Below are positions 27,361 through 38,700 of a DNA stretch of 64,000 nucleotides, piece after piece (position 1 is the first letter of the stretch; every line of letters starts with the position of its first letter). The translations under genes and the position numbers were made by a program. Location: contig JANVCC010009967.1 in NCBI GenBank assembly GCA_025345505.1, forward strand, positions 1,625,689 to 1,689,688, given 5' to 3'. The notes under the pieces were generated by a model that searched no databases, had not been told where the DNA came from, and worked only from the letters and a program-made list of their open reading frames with translations. The stretch comes from Todiramphus chloris collaris. Its lineage: Eukaryota > Chordata > Aves > Coraciiformes > Alcedinidae.

Positions 27361-30300
27361 GAGCAGGTTTGCTGTGCCGGACAGTTCTCTGGCTGAGCTG
27401 CTGCTGATCTGAGTACCCAGGACTGGGGCTGATAAATTCAATAGCAGGAAGAGGCACCGTGGGCTGTACATATCCTGTTCTCCCGTAGACATTCATAGGA
27501 AACAGGCAATTCATCTGGTAAAACAATGCCCGAAAAGTCCTCTGCTGGGGAGCGGCGTTATTGGGAGGTAGGCATGCGAAGTTAGTAACACAGTTTCCCT
27601 TTTCCAGGGAAGAAAACAGCAGGTATCATGCTGCAGAGCAGAGATTTCTCAGAGTGGTGGGTTGAGGAATATCCATCCATTCAGCATGTTAACCAGCTTG
27701 GTTGTGTTCTCCATCTGCTTTCATTTTATTAGATAGAAAATCAAGAATTTTGTTTGAAGTGCACGGTGTTAGAAACTCAATGGAGCAGATGATAAAATGG
27801 GTTAAATATATGACATTCTGCTGCTACATCAAAGACAGAAACATGTCTGGGACTGTCAGCTGCAATCCACGCCTGGGAACAAGAAAATTCCAAGTGTCCT
27901 TTCCAAGCAGGATGCTGGAGTCAGTCAGCTGCGAGTCCCTTCCAAACTCACGTGCTGCCTGTGGCATTAGCACTTCTGTCCTTATTTGTTTTGGCTACTA
28001 GATGGGAACACAAGTCATTCCAAGCAGTGGTATATGCCAGCCAGTGAAAGCTTTTCCAAGTACAACATATTAAAAATAAATTAAATCTGTAGTTTCTATA
28101 AGCTGTTAAACATACGTTCCCTTCCACAGACCAATTGTTCAGTGTGTGTTTTAGACTCATGCAGTCATGGACATTTGACTAAGTGTGTATATATTTCAAG
28201 CCTCCTTATGTCGGATTCTATTGGAGTGATTTTTACACAAATATGCGCTATATGGTGATTTCCTGTGTAATTGAAGGCTATAAATATTTAGCAAAGTGAG
28301 TTTATACTGTTACTCTCCTAAATATATGTCACATTACTACATTCCTCGGTGACCTTAAGGCTTCTTCACAGAACATCAGGACCCATAGCAAATGTGATGT
28401 GAGCACTAGTATTAACTCTGTTTATCAGGTAGATTATGCCTTTAGCATAGGTGATGTTTTAAATGAAGAGAGATATTTAAACAAAGAGAGTTAAGTTGCA
28501 CCTAATAGACTCCTTTTTTTTTTTGTCTGCTACATCACACAGCAGGGTCAAGCAAATGGCTTTGACTTAAACCTGTGTTCAGTTGAGTAGAAATTATGCA
28601 ATGGCAGTTGCAGAAGTTCTTTCCAGGTGAAATAATTTAATTCTCTCTGTCCCTTTAAAATAATTTAAGGAGAGATTAGCTCAGTTTTATGTATGATATT
28701 TTGTGGAGTTCAGTTTATAAACTGAAACTTTTAGCTGAGCTTGCCAGGATGCAAAGTCTTTCGCAAGTACCTGACTCTGTTCTGCTGGCTTGCAGGAAAA
28801 ATATCCTTGGAAAAGTACATGAAAATACCACATAGATGTGAAAAAGGAAAAAAAATAAATAAAAGTAATGTTATTCACATATTACATTTTTGACAGTGAT
28901 AAATTAAATCTTCATATTGCAGTGTTTTGCAGCCATTAGGAATAAAAGTCTCAATCCTGAAAAATTAAGTGAAAAAGCACAGGTAGAATCACAACAAAAT
29001 ACCCTTGTGAGCTGGGAGCTGTGACAATAGATGCCTTTGAAATCAGTGCAGAAAGATGTTCAACGATAACGAAAGATGGATTGCTGCCTGCAACCTGTCT
29101 AAATAAAATGGCTGCAGAGACAGCTCAGGCAGAGGAGTGGGAGACAGGAATCCTGCTTCTCACCTCCTTTGCTGCCATAGATGCTGTATGTGGCTTTAAG
29201 GTAAACTAGCTGCATAGTTTCTCCTGGCAGCAAAATAAAACTTACTGTCTTACAAATATGATTCACAATTATCTTGTGCCTTGAAGAGGTAAAATGCTGT
29301 GTGTTCAAAATAGTAATTTTTTTCCCTAAGGTTGTACAGACATAAGGTGTTCTTTGCTAAATGGCTAACTACACTGGAGGCGTTGCTCTCCTATGCTTCA
29401 AAGCTCAATAGTGCATATGAACAGAGAAGGCATTCCCTCCTATAATCACATGAGGGTCAGAAGGATGAGCTTAGGGGCTGGGGTAGTGTGGTTAGGGCAT
29501 GGGGACATGCTGCTGGAACATAAAGCCATTTGTGGTGATTCTTGTGGTACAAGGAGATGGTAGCTTTAGCCGGAAGCAGATAGCTCATTTACCTGTCCTC
29601 CTCCATGCTCAGGAATAGTGTGGTACTTTGGTTTTGTGTGTGTTTGCTGAAGGAAAACACAGAAGGTAACATTAGCCACTCCATCAGAAACCTCTCTGCA
29701 TCTTGTGCAGGCAGTGCTCTAGATGAGCACTATTCTGGACTGAGCCCCAAGTTGCTGTACCCTGATGCACAGGCTGCTTGTTGTAGTAGTTGCTATATGA
29801 GAAGTTAAGAACTGCATCCTTGAGTAAGAGATGCAGACATTGTCTCTGCTCCCTAGGTCATTTACCAGTTCTTTGCTCAGGCTTTCTTAGGAGGTGAAAA
29901 AAAGCTTAAAACCACTCAAAGCCCACTGGTGTTTGTGCCAGCTCTTGGCCATGCCAAAGAGACAGAGCAGCAGCCAGATCAACAAAACATAAGGAAGTGT
30001 AGCTGCTTGGATGTTTGAAACCTGGTTTAAGAGGAACCTTGGAAGACAGATTTATATGCCTGCCCTTGCTAGCCAGTTCTCACAGTTAGACATAGTTAAA
30101 TAATTTCCCCAAGTTCGGCTCGGTCATCCAAAATAACATACTTCAGCTAAAAATACTCTATCTGGCCCAAGTTGGTATTTGAATCTTAGCTGCCTGACCC
30201 TTGCTTATCTGAACAGTCTCTTCTGAAGCTGTGTGAAACAGTCCTCATTCAGGTGGCCTGTCCTGAATAATCAACACTGATGCCCAGGACATACCAGCTT

Positions 30301-32734
30301 GAAACCATATTCCCTGTATTCAGAGCAAGGATCTGGATGCAGACAGATCCTTTTTGTTTCTGCTACCCCCATTTAGTAAAAAAACCACTTTTCTTTTGCC
30401 TTTCTTTGTGGTGCAGGGCAGCACAGCAATCAGCTGCACTAAAGCCACCCACGTGATTGCACTTAGACTCTACAAATCTCCCCAGGGACCACAGCTCTCA
30501 CTGGGATCAGCGTGGCCTTGGCACACAGCTTTCTTATACCTCCCTGCAGGCAAAGCCCCTATTGATGTACATATCCTGAAATCTCTCCAAGAAGTGACAC
30601 AGTCCCCCCTGACAAATACTCTCTGTCAGAGGTGAAAGGTAGTGAAGGTTTCAGTGCTAACTACACGCATGCTAATGTCCCTGACCTAAATGATGCAAGT
30701 GAGCTGAAATCAGGACTTGGACTTGAAGTAGAAGTAGTAGTCAGCACTTTGTTCTTTCTCCCTCTGTTAGCTCACAACTCTGTTCATCATTCAGCAGGAT
30801 CTGAACAGACAGATTAATTTTGTTTACTGTGTAATTTAAATTCTCGGCTTGCTTGAGAAGGTGGAATTCATCAGGGAATTGCTGCAGTCCTCAGCCTCTG
30901 AAACAGTTTGGATGACTGTGGGGGACAAAGAGGCAAATACATTCCAAAATCTCATCTCATAGAACTTAAAGATGCAAAAATACAATTCTATCACACCAGA
31001 TTAATTTCTTCTTGTCTTCCCGCTGCAGCAGGTCCCATGGACCCATGCCGCATTGTCTCTTTAGCAGGAAGCTCCATCTCCTCTTGGTCAGGCTTGTTCA
31101 CATGCAGTTGGGTGGTTCAGCCAGCATCTCTCAGCAAATAGACATCAGGAGCAATCAGCATCTGTGTGCTTCTGAACAACAGTGTGAAGGAAGCAAATCT
31201 GCCTTGTGTGCCACTGATTGGTACTTGTGCCTATCAGGCTGCCTTAGATGAGGGGCATGCACATTTTCAAGCATGGTGTCAGTGAGAGGCTGTGGCATCC
31301 TAAACCACTCTCCACCCACCACTGTCTGACCAGAGCCAGAGTCACCACTATCTAGGGACAAATGAGAACCATGGATCTGGGACGGTCTGACCCCCCAGGT
31401 GCCCTTCAGCGTAGTACAGGGTGATGGTCACCAGGTTCCTGGGTTGTCTGCTTTGTCTGATATGGCAAAAGGAGCGCTTCTGCAGGAGACTGGAGCATAT
31501 GGCTGCTTTTGCTGGTTCTGGCTTTGGGCAGAGTGTAGACAGTACCCCCCTACCTAGCAACACGTACCAAAGAAGCTGTTTAGCATTTCATTTTTATAAA
31601 ATAGGAAATCATTATTAAAACCAGGTATGAATTTGTTTAAACGCTGAAACCAGATGAGTAATTGTAAGGATTTATTCATGTCTGATTTTTAATATGGACA
31701 CATACACGTTAAGTACATTCAGCTTCACGTACTCCATTACTATTTCCCCTCATCATAAAGCAGCTAGTCACATCCAGCCAGCTGAACAGGTAACCATTTT
31801 AAATTGCACTAAGTAACACGGCAGTGCTTGAAATCATCCATTGGTGCTGTGTCTCTTCCCAGTGCAAAGGGGAGAATTCAGCTCCTCTTGACTTCGGCAC
31901 AGCCTTTTCTAACAGAGGTTCCCTGCTGGAGCGTGCTTCCTTTGTCCCGGTGCAGTTATTTGCCCATCCTCTGACACATCCTAAATCAGTCAGGCTGAAA
32001 GCAGACCTGGGCAGCTGTTGTTTGCTGAGTGCTTAGCATGTTGGGGCACCATCTTACTAAAGACCTTTGTGTGCGGCTACGATACAAGTCCATTGTTGCC
32101 AGACAGGATGCAAGGCTGGGCCAGTTATGGTCTTGATTGTGTCTGCAGCCTGCATTTACTTTGCTGCTTTATACTTGGGGTGTTTTCCATGCGTTACTGA
32201 AAGCTCTGTGGGCTTTGTCACCGGTAGAGCTTACCTTGAAGCAGCACTTGGAACAGATGCTGCATGGCCCAAATGGGGTCAGTGCGCAAAACAGGCTAGT
32301 GCGAGGTGAGCACAAAGGCAGCAGCTTGCTTGTTGAGCAGATGCATCTTCTTTCTTTAAATGATTTTAACGTCATATGTGGACAAAGTATCTTAAAGATG
32401 AAGTGACAAGGTGGACAAGAAAGGAGGGTTGAGCTGTGATGTGGTTGACAGGTCTGATTGAAAGGCTGTCCTGCATGCTGTTCAGAGCAGAATAATGGTG
32501 TCAAAAGGATGCTGGACCCCTTCCTTACATACACACGCATGAATGCCCACACGTGCTGCTCCATGTGTTTCTCTTCTCACTCAATGTCCAGGATTAGCTT
32601 AAGTGGAACTGGTGCAGACAAATTCCCCAGTGTGTCAGGCTGGCAGCACAGCTGTCTGTGTTCTCTGAGATTTCCATTGAAACAGAAGCTAATGCTGCTT
32701 TGTTCCACTCAGTCATGGAGCCAGGTAGATGACC

Positions 32735-33700
32735 TGTGGTGGACTGACCCTGGATGGGTGACAGGTAGTACCAAAGCCATCCTGTCACTGCCTGTCCTTG
32801 GCTGGACAGAGGAGATAAAATGTACCAAAATCTTGTGGGCCAGGATAAGGACAAGAAGAGATCATTTACCAACTGTCATCAAAACAGACTCAACTAGGGG
32901 AAATTAATTTGATTTATTATTAATCAAATCAGAGTAAGATAATGAGAAATAAAACCAAATCTTAAAAACACCTTGTCCCCATCCCTCCTTACTTCCTGGG
33001 CTCAAATTCACTCCTGATTTTCTCTTCCTCCTCTCCTCCAGTGACACAGGCAGACAGGGAATGGGGATTGTGGTCAGTTCATTACACATTGTCTCTGCTG
33101 TTCCTTCCTCCTCAGGGGGAGGACTCCTCACAATCTTTCCCTGCTCCATGTGGAATCCCTCCCATGTGAGACAGTCCTCCAGCATGAGTTCTTCCCCTGG
33201 GCTGCAGTTCTTCACAAACTGCTCCCAAGTCAGTCCCCCACAGCGTCACTTTTCCTGACAGCAAACCTGCTCCAGTGTGGGCTCCTCTCTCCACAGCTCT
33301 ACACGTACTGACCAGGAGCTTGCTCCTGTGTAGGCTTCCCATGGGGTCACAGCCTCCTTCAGCTATCCACCTGCTCTGGTGCGGGGTCCTGGAGGATATC
33401 TGCTCCACCGTTAACCTCCATGGGCTGCAGGGGGACAGCCTGCCTCACCAGGGGCTGCAGGGGTGTCTCTGCTCTGGTGCCTGGAGCATCTTCTCCCCAT
33501 CCTTCTTCACTGACCTGGGTGTCTGCAGAGTTGTTTCACATATTCTCACTCTCCTCTCTGGCTGCAGTTCTTCAGGTTTGGTCCCTGAAAACTCGTGAAA
33601 AGCCATCAGGCATGTGGGTTTGGTTAAAGCTGTCTCTCCTGGAGTTGTACAAGCCCCGCTAGTATTGCTAATGAGAGTCTGTTGGCTCCACAAGCCATCA
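32735..33700 (-). mobile_element. ERVL-type LTR, minus strand
   Basis: On the minus strand this element ends with a tract finishing CCATCCAGGGTCAGTCCACC-ACA (plus-strand start TGTGGTGGACTGACCC at 32735), a known 3' end of bird ERVL-type LTRs. About 180 bases inward is an AATAAA at 32913-32918 beside an AATTAATTT stretch. The rest consists of degenerate modules such as GGGCTGCAG, CTCTGCTCTGGTGCCTGGAG and CTTCTTCACTGACCTGG, repeated every 40-60 bases, also characteristic of this family. The outer end near 33700 is uncertain and no target-site duplication could be fixed. The open frames inside are fortuitous. No viral coding region is present. Confidence 0.65.
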
Positions 33701-34032
33701 CACCTGTCCTCACAGTGTGCTCAGTCACCCATAACCATTTCATGAGAAGGGGGATGACAAACCAGGAGTGTATTTCACCAGGTACAAAGGTAAGAAGTAG
33801 AACAGTCAAGTGAAATGAAAGCTATATGACTTTTTTCAACTACTTGCAAATGCCATGTAAAGAGCACCATTGGAGCTCTGCTGTTATAGTGCTTGTATAC
33901 TGCCAGTAATTAGTGATTTCTCGGAAGCAGCTGGAGAGCAGCTTTGTTTCATTCTGGCTTCCTCATCTCCAAGTCTCTGCCCCTCACCTTGTATCTCTAC
34001 TGTATTAGCTTTTCATTGTTTATCCAACAGTA

Positions 34033-34070
34033 AACTCAGTGGATGTGAAATAACTCAGTGGATGTGAAAT
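34033..34070. repeat. Two-copy 18-bp tandem repeat
   Basis: AACTCAGTGGATGTGAAAT occurs twice head to tail, the second copy running into AAACAG. It is a local duplication inside intron 2 with no visible function. Confidence 0.8.
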
Positions 34071-37000
34071 AAACAGTGTTCTGTTTTTTCATTCTGTTCT
34101 TGTATGTCCCATTTTCTCTGCATTTGGCATCAGTGCCTGTTAACCCTTCCTCATTCTTTTAGTGCCCAAGAGTTGCCCAGAATTAGGCAGTTTTGTAGGG
34201 TCAGCATTCAAGCTGCTTTGCCTTCCTGGAAGTTCATTGCGCATACTGGAACACTGCAGGCAGCCCAGGTAGCCAGAGCTGTGGAAGTCCTTTTCGTAGC
34301 CAGCACCAGAAACCAGAAAGTGCTGAAGACAAGCTCTGGTGGGATCGTGCCCTCTAAGCAGCAGCCTGGAGGCTGTGGGAAACATGGGAAAACAGGTCTA
34401 TCTTAAGCCCAGTGAGGAATACTTAACTACCACTTGGAGAGACTGGGATGACTCAGAAGGAAAGAGCATCTTAGCTTTTCATTCCCTGAGAACTGCTGAA
34501 GTACATAGTTGCTAGAATTCACAAAAAGCTTAACACAGCTGGGTCAGTGTAGGGTTATGATCTTAGAATTCATGCTCATGTGGGTGTAGCATCAGACAAC
34601 ATGGGGCAAACATAAAAGAAAAATGTCATTTACTTATCAAGACTAGACTGTGGTTCCTTCTCTCACCATGTCATTACTGCACTGTGTCTGATCACAGATT
34701 CTGTGAGAACTACCTTCATCTGTGAAATTACAGGATTTTGTTAACATGGTGGACCCTGAAAATAACCTCAGAAGTGCCTAAGTCAGTCACATTATAAAAA
34801 GAACTCAGGTATTTAGAGTTTGGGAATCTGGTCTTCAAACAAATGTCTTGGGGAGAAAACCAGATGAGCTGGAAGACAGGGAAGGAGCTCACTACTGGAA
34901 ATGGGGCTCCCAAACTCCACCTGCTGCATGAAGAGAAAGCACCATGCAGAAAATGAGCACTGACAACCTCCTTCGACCATTCTAATGGACCTGATGGTTG
35001 GTGTACGAGGCTGGAATTTATAGCCCAGAACTACTGCAAGAGATAGGTACCCAAAAGCTCCCTTGGGGGATGGTGGAAGCATCATTAGTTCATAGTACTT
35101 GTAAGTCTCAAATATGAGGTTTCCTTGCCTCAAAGCCTGACATGACTCATGCACATCTCCACCACCTTCCAGGAGCTTGTCCTAACACAGCATGGCTGAA
35201 TAGGCCTCCCAGTTCTCCTGGAAGCCATTCTATTTTGGCCATCGGGGACTCAGGATCCATAGCATCCAAGAGGGAGATTAACTCTTTATTGATGCATAAG
35301 AAATTTGGCTGGGTACACAGGCATGGATGTTCCTACCACACTTACAGTGCATTGGGATTGTTCACTTCAAGACACTAAATAAGTGAAAGGAGGAGTTAAA
35401 TAAGAAGCACCTTATTGTTCAGACACACACATTGGAACAGGGCTCAGTAATAGCACAGAACTAGTCACAGGGAGCCCTACTGCAGGAAAAAGAGAATTAG
35501 AGTCCAGATCCATCAGCCAAAAGAGTAATCCAAGTTGGAGAACAACATTAGTGCTTGTAGAGAGCACTCTGAGAGCAGAGAACACTGGTCCATTTAAAAG
35601 GCTCAGGTGAGCCTTAACTGCCTTGACAGAAATGAAACCTGTAACCTTGTTTCTGAGTCGGCTGCCTTTTGTGAATTATACAGCCCCTTAAAGCAGTGGC
35701 AGCTTGTCTGTGTGCTGTATATTTATGGTCAGTGCTGGAGCTTCTGGTGTGGATGGGCGGGAGTTGGTTTGTATTTAGGGTTGTAAAAATTTGCCTTCAT
35801 AAAACCCCACTTTACCCTTCTGTGTCTGAATAGCAAAATTCACATGGCCACATGCAAAGTAAACAACCTTTTATTCTGGAGACAGAGAGATAACTGATAC
35901 TTTTGCAAGCTCCTGAGAAATTACTCTGATTTAAGGTTTTGACTTAATCCCGTATCAGTCTCTTTGTTGCTCTCGCCAGAGAGAGTTATTAATCCAATCC
36001 TTTTCCTGCCAAGTTCAATGAGCATTTATTCACCTCTGCTGTCAGCAGGAGCTGGGCTTAGCATGGTTTATAGGAGTATGTACTGTTTTGTGCAGCTTCC
36101 TCAGCATGCTTATCATCACAATCTCTAGGCCTTTCTGCTGCTTATTTGTGCCTCAAAAAAAAAGGCAGCCTTAGGCATGTGTCACCCTGCTCTTCCCTCT
36201 GTGGAAGGGACAGAGTTGGCTCACCTTGCACACGCTGATAGGCACGCCACTTTTCCACACCAAGTGGGAAAAGGTGCTTTTCTCTTCAAGGGGAATAAAA
36301 TCTGCAAGAGAAAAAATAAATAAATATCAGCACATTTCACACGCCTCAGGGGAAGCAGAAACAAAATGTATTCACTATTCATGTTTCCCAGCAAGCAGTC
36401 TGGTAAACCCCTATTATTCAAGCTGCCACAAAAATAGTTCCCACCATTTTTTCACACTCCAGAGAACATTTTTAGCCAGTCCCTTTCATACCTTACTGGC
36501 CCCACACCCTGCTTTTCCCTATAAGCCTTACCTAGAATTTCAGGATGAGACTGGGACAGTTAGCTCAACTTTTGCAGCTAATTGCCAACTCAACCCAACT
36601 GATTTCCCACAAGAAACAAGGAAAGACTCTGAATGAGAAAACTGAGTATCAGTTTGTATGAAAACCCATCATCCATGGGCTCCTGTCCCTGCTGGAGGCA
36701 GGGATATTAATACAGCACAGACATTGCATACCTGCAGAAGGCTTAGCTTTAGGACCTCAATTATAGTTGTGATCCTGTGGTGAGAAGAGAAACAGTCTCT
36801 CCTAAAGAAGCAGCTAACTTAAATCCCCTCTTGCACTGAATACATAAAGAAAGCCTGATGTACTGCCCATGTTTTAAGGTACATTTCAGCAGTGATTAGA
36901 ACATGCTCTGAAAATGTAAGCAAACTGTGCTGTTTACAAATACAGCTGCAAAATGTTTCACTTGTTTTGTTTGTTGTTTGGTTTCTTTTGGTTTTATTTT

Positions 37001-37394
37001 TTAATAAAGAAAGCAAGCTCCCAAGAATCAATATGAGATAGAAGAGAAAGAAACACAGGCGATATCCCAAGTTGCCAGGAGGAGAAGCAGGCAAGGCAGC
37101 AACACTTTCTGCTGTAGGGTCTGTTAGTCTGGTGAGTTGCCATCTAGGCAAGTGGTAGTAATTCAGGACTGGTGTCAAGCTAGGCTGGACTATCACTGGA
37201 TGATGGTGCTGCTTCGATAAGACACTTCTATCCCCTCTGGGCCCTTCAGCAGCAGCCTCAATAGGAGGAGAAAAGGTAGGGTAAATTCCATTGCCCAGCA
37301 TAAAACAGTCTTGGGGTCCATTCAGCAGCTGAGCGAGATAGAAGCAAGATCTCTGCCCTTCTCTGCCTCAAGTGGGTCTCATCCAGAAGCTCTA

Positions 37395-37582
37395 GGACCA
37401 TCTTCATTCAGACATTGGAATGGACTGCCCAGGGAGGTGGTGGAGTCACCATCCCTGTATGTGTTTAAAGAAAGGCTGGATGTGGCACTTAGTGCCATGG
37501 TCTAGCTGATGTGGTGGTGTTCGGTCACAGGCTGGACTTGATGGTCTCAGAGGTCTTTTCCAGCCTCAGTAATTCTGTGATC
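37395..37582 (+). mobile_element. CR1 LINE 3' end upstream of exon 3
   Basis: This well-preserved plus-strand CR1 3' region contains CATTGGAATGGACTGCCCAG, then GGAGGTGGTGGAGTCACC, then GGCTGGACTTGATGGTCTC, and ends CAGTAATTCTGTGA. It lies about 250 bases upstream of FAM219A exon 3. An oppositely oriented CR1 copy lies beyond the exon at 38505-38700. Confidence 0.9.
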
Positions 37583-37828
37583 TTTGTCTGGTGTTGTCAA
37601 CAAGCTGCTGTGAGTCAAGGTACCTTAGGTTTAGCCCCTGATGACCTTCGAGGCAGTTGGACACAGCTCATGTGGCTTGTGCAGTGTCCCTCCATGGGCA
37701 TGGAGAGACCTTTACTATTAACACTGCTATGCCTCTTGGTGCTGTCAAATCTGGGTTTCTGCAGCTGCATGGTGGCCAGCCAAGTTGCTGCCCTAATTTT
37801 GCTTTTCACCTTTGTATCCCATATGCAG

Positions 37829-37931
37829 AGAAGCAGAGGGAGCTGGCTCGGAAGGGCTCCCTGAAGAATGGCAACATGGGAAGCCCAGTTAATCAGCAAC
37901 CCAAGAAGAACAACGTGATGGCACGAACAAG
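37829..37931 (+). CDS. FAM219A: FAM219A coding exon 3
   Basis: The acceptor is ATATGCAG at 37821-37828. The exon starts with AG, which completes the Glu codon begun in exon 2, then reads KQRELARKGSLKNG and continues to NNVMARTR. It ends phase 2 at ACAAG|GTAAAG (37932). The segment is the most basic part of FAM219A. It contains an R-K-G-S-L motif, a plausible basophilic kinase or 14-3-3 type site (Ser following Arg-Lys-Gly), though that is inference. Reading phase and residue match to the vertebrate protein are unambiguous. Confidence 0.96.
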
Positions 37932-38241
37932 GTAAAGAACTGGTGAAACACTCAGCTGTGCTCTAAGCTGCAATCCCTAATGGCCATAGGGTGGGCAAGG
38001 GAGATGTTCATTGTAATTCATCTCCCGCCAAACACTCTGCAAGAGCAGTGATGGCCCTTCCTGAAGCTGGCAGGCCCAAATGCTCTGTGCTGTGTTGTAT
38101 TCCATCCCCTGGGGAGATCAGGAACAGCTGAGCCCAGGAGCAGCGAGAGTGCAGCCTGGTCAAAATCAGGGGTTTGATATGGTTGTCTTGCATGTTCTGG
38201 GTAGCCTCACATAACACATGATCCTGACAGTGGGAGAGGGC

Positions 38242-38415
38242 ATGCAATGATAAGGGTGAGGGGCAATGGTTTTAAACTAGAGAAGGGTAGATTTAGATTA
38301 GGCGTTAGGAAAAAGTTCTTTACTATGAGAGTAGTGGAACACTGGGACAGGTTGCCAAGGGAGAGGGTGGAGGCCCTATTCCCTGGAGACATTCAAGGCC
38401 AGGCTTGATGAGAGG
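38242..38415 (+). mobile_element. CR1 LINE fragment
   Basis: Plus-strand CR1 wording runs from GGCAATGGTTTTAAACTAG through TAGATTTAGATTAGGCGTTA to GGGACAGGTTGCCAAGGGAG, then a GGAGACATTCAAGGCCAGGC tail. The last stretch of the consensus is missing. It forms an inverted pair with the next copy about 90 bases away. Confidence 0.85.
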
Positions 38416-38504
38416 TATGATGTTGCTTCATGCAACGCAGACTGCTTTAGAGCTTAATTCTGCCCTGGCTGCTTCTTTTGCAGTATTTCTGCTGCTCTGT
38501 TTTG

Positions 38505-38700
38505 ATGATAATAGAATGAGAGAATGTTTTGCGTTGGAAGGGACATTTAAAGGTCATCTACCACCTCTCTGGGCAACCTGCCCCAGTGTTTCACCACCCT
38601 TGTTGTAAAAAAATGTCTTCCTTATATCTAGTCTAAATCTACCCTCCTCTAGTTTAAAAGCATTAGCCCTTGTTCAGTCGCAACAGGCCCTGCTAAAACG
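38505..38700 (-). mobile_element. CR1 LINE 3' end, minus strand
   Basis: Read on the plus strand it begins GATAATAGAATGAGAGAATG, then TTGGAAGGGACATTTAAAGG, GGGCAACCTGCCCCAGTG and TCTAGTCTAAATCTACCCTC. That is the reverse complement of a CR1 3' region. It is complementary over most of its length to the copy at 38242-38415. Confidence 0.9.

Larger units (their letters stand above)
8053..37828 (+). other. FAM219A: FAM219A intron 2 (about 29.8 kb)
   Basis: This single long intron separates coding exons 2 and 3. It holds minus-strand LTR fragments near 13090-13600 and 32735-33700, CR1 3'-end fragments near 18712, 20690 and 37395, a TG microsatellite at 24044, A- and T-runs (11535, 19820, 21788), and several A+T-rich, TAAT-rich blocks that look like regulatory elements. 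Bases 8155-10400 are purine-rich and could be a decayed repeat, but I could not assign a family. No additional coding exon was recognised; the longest open frame (13036-13578) overlaps an LTR. Confidence 0.85.

Noticed and set aside
32904..33408. Overlapping minus-strand frames of about 100 codons
   Set aside because: They fall inside the ERVL-type LTR, which is noncoding in this family.
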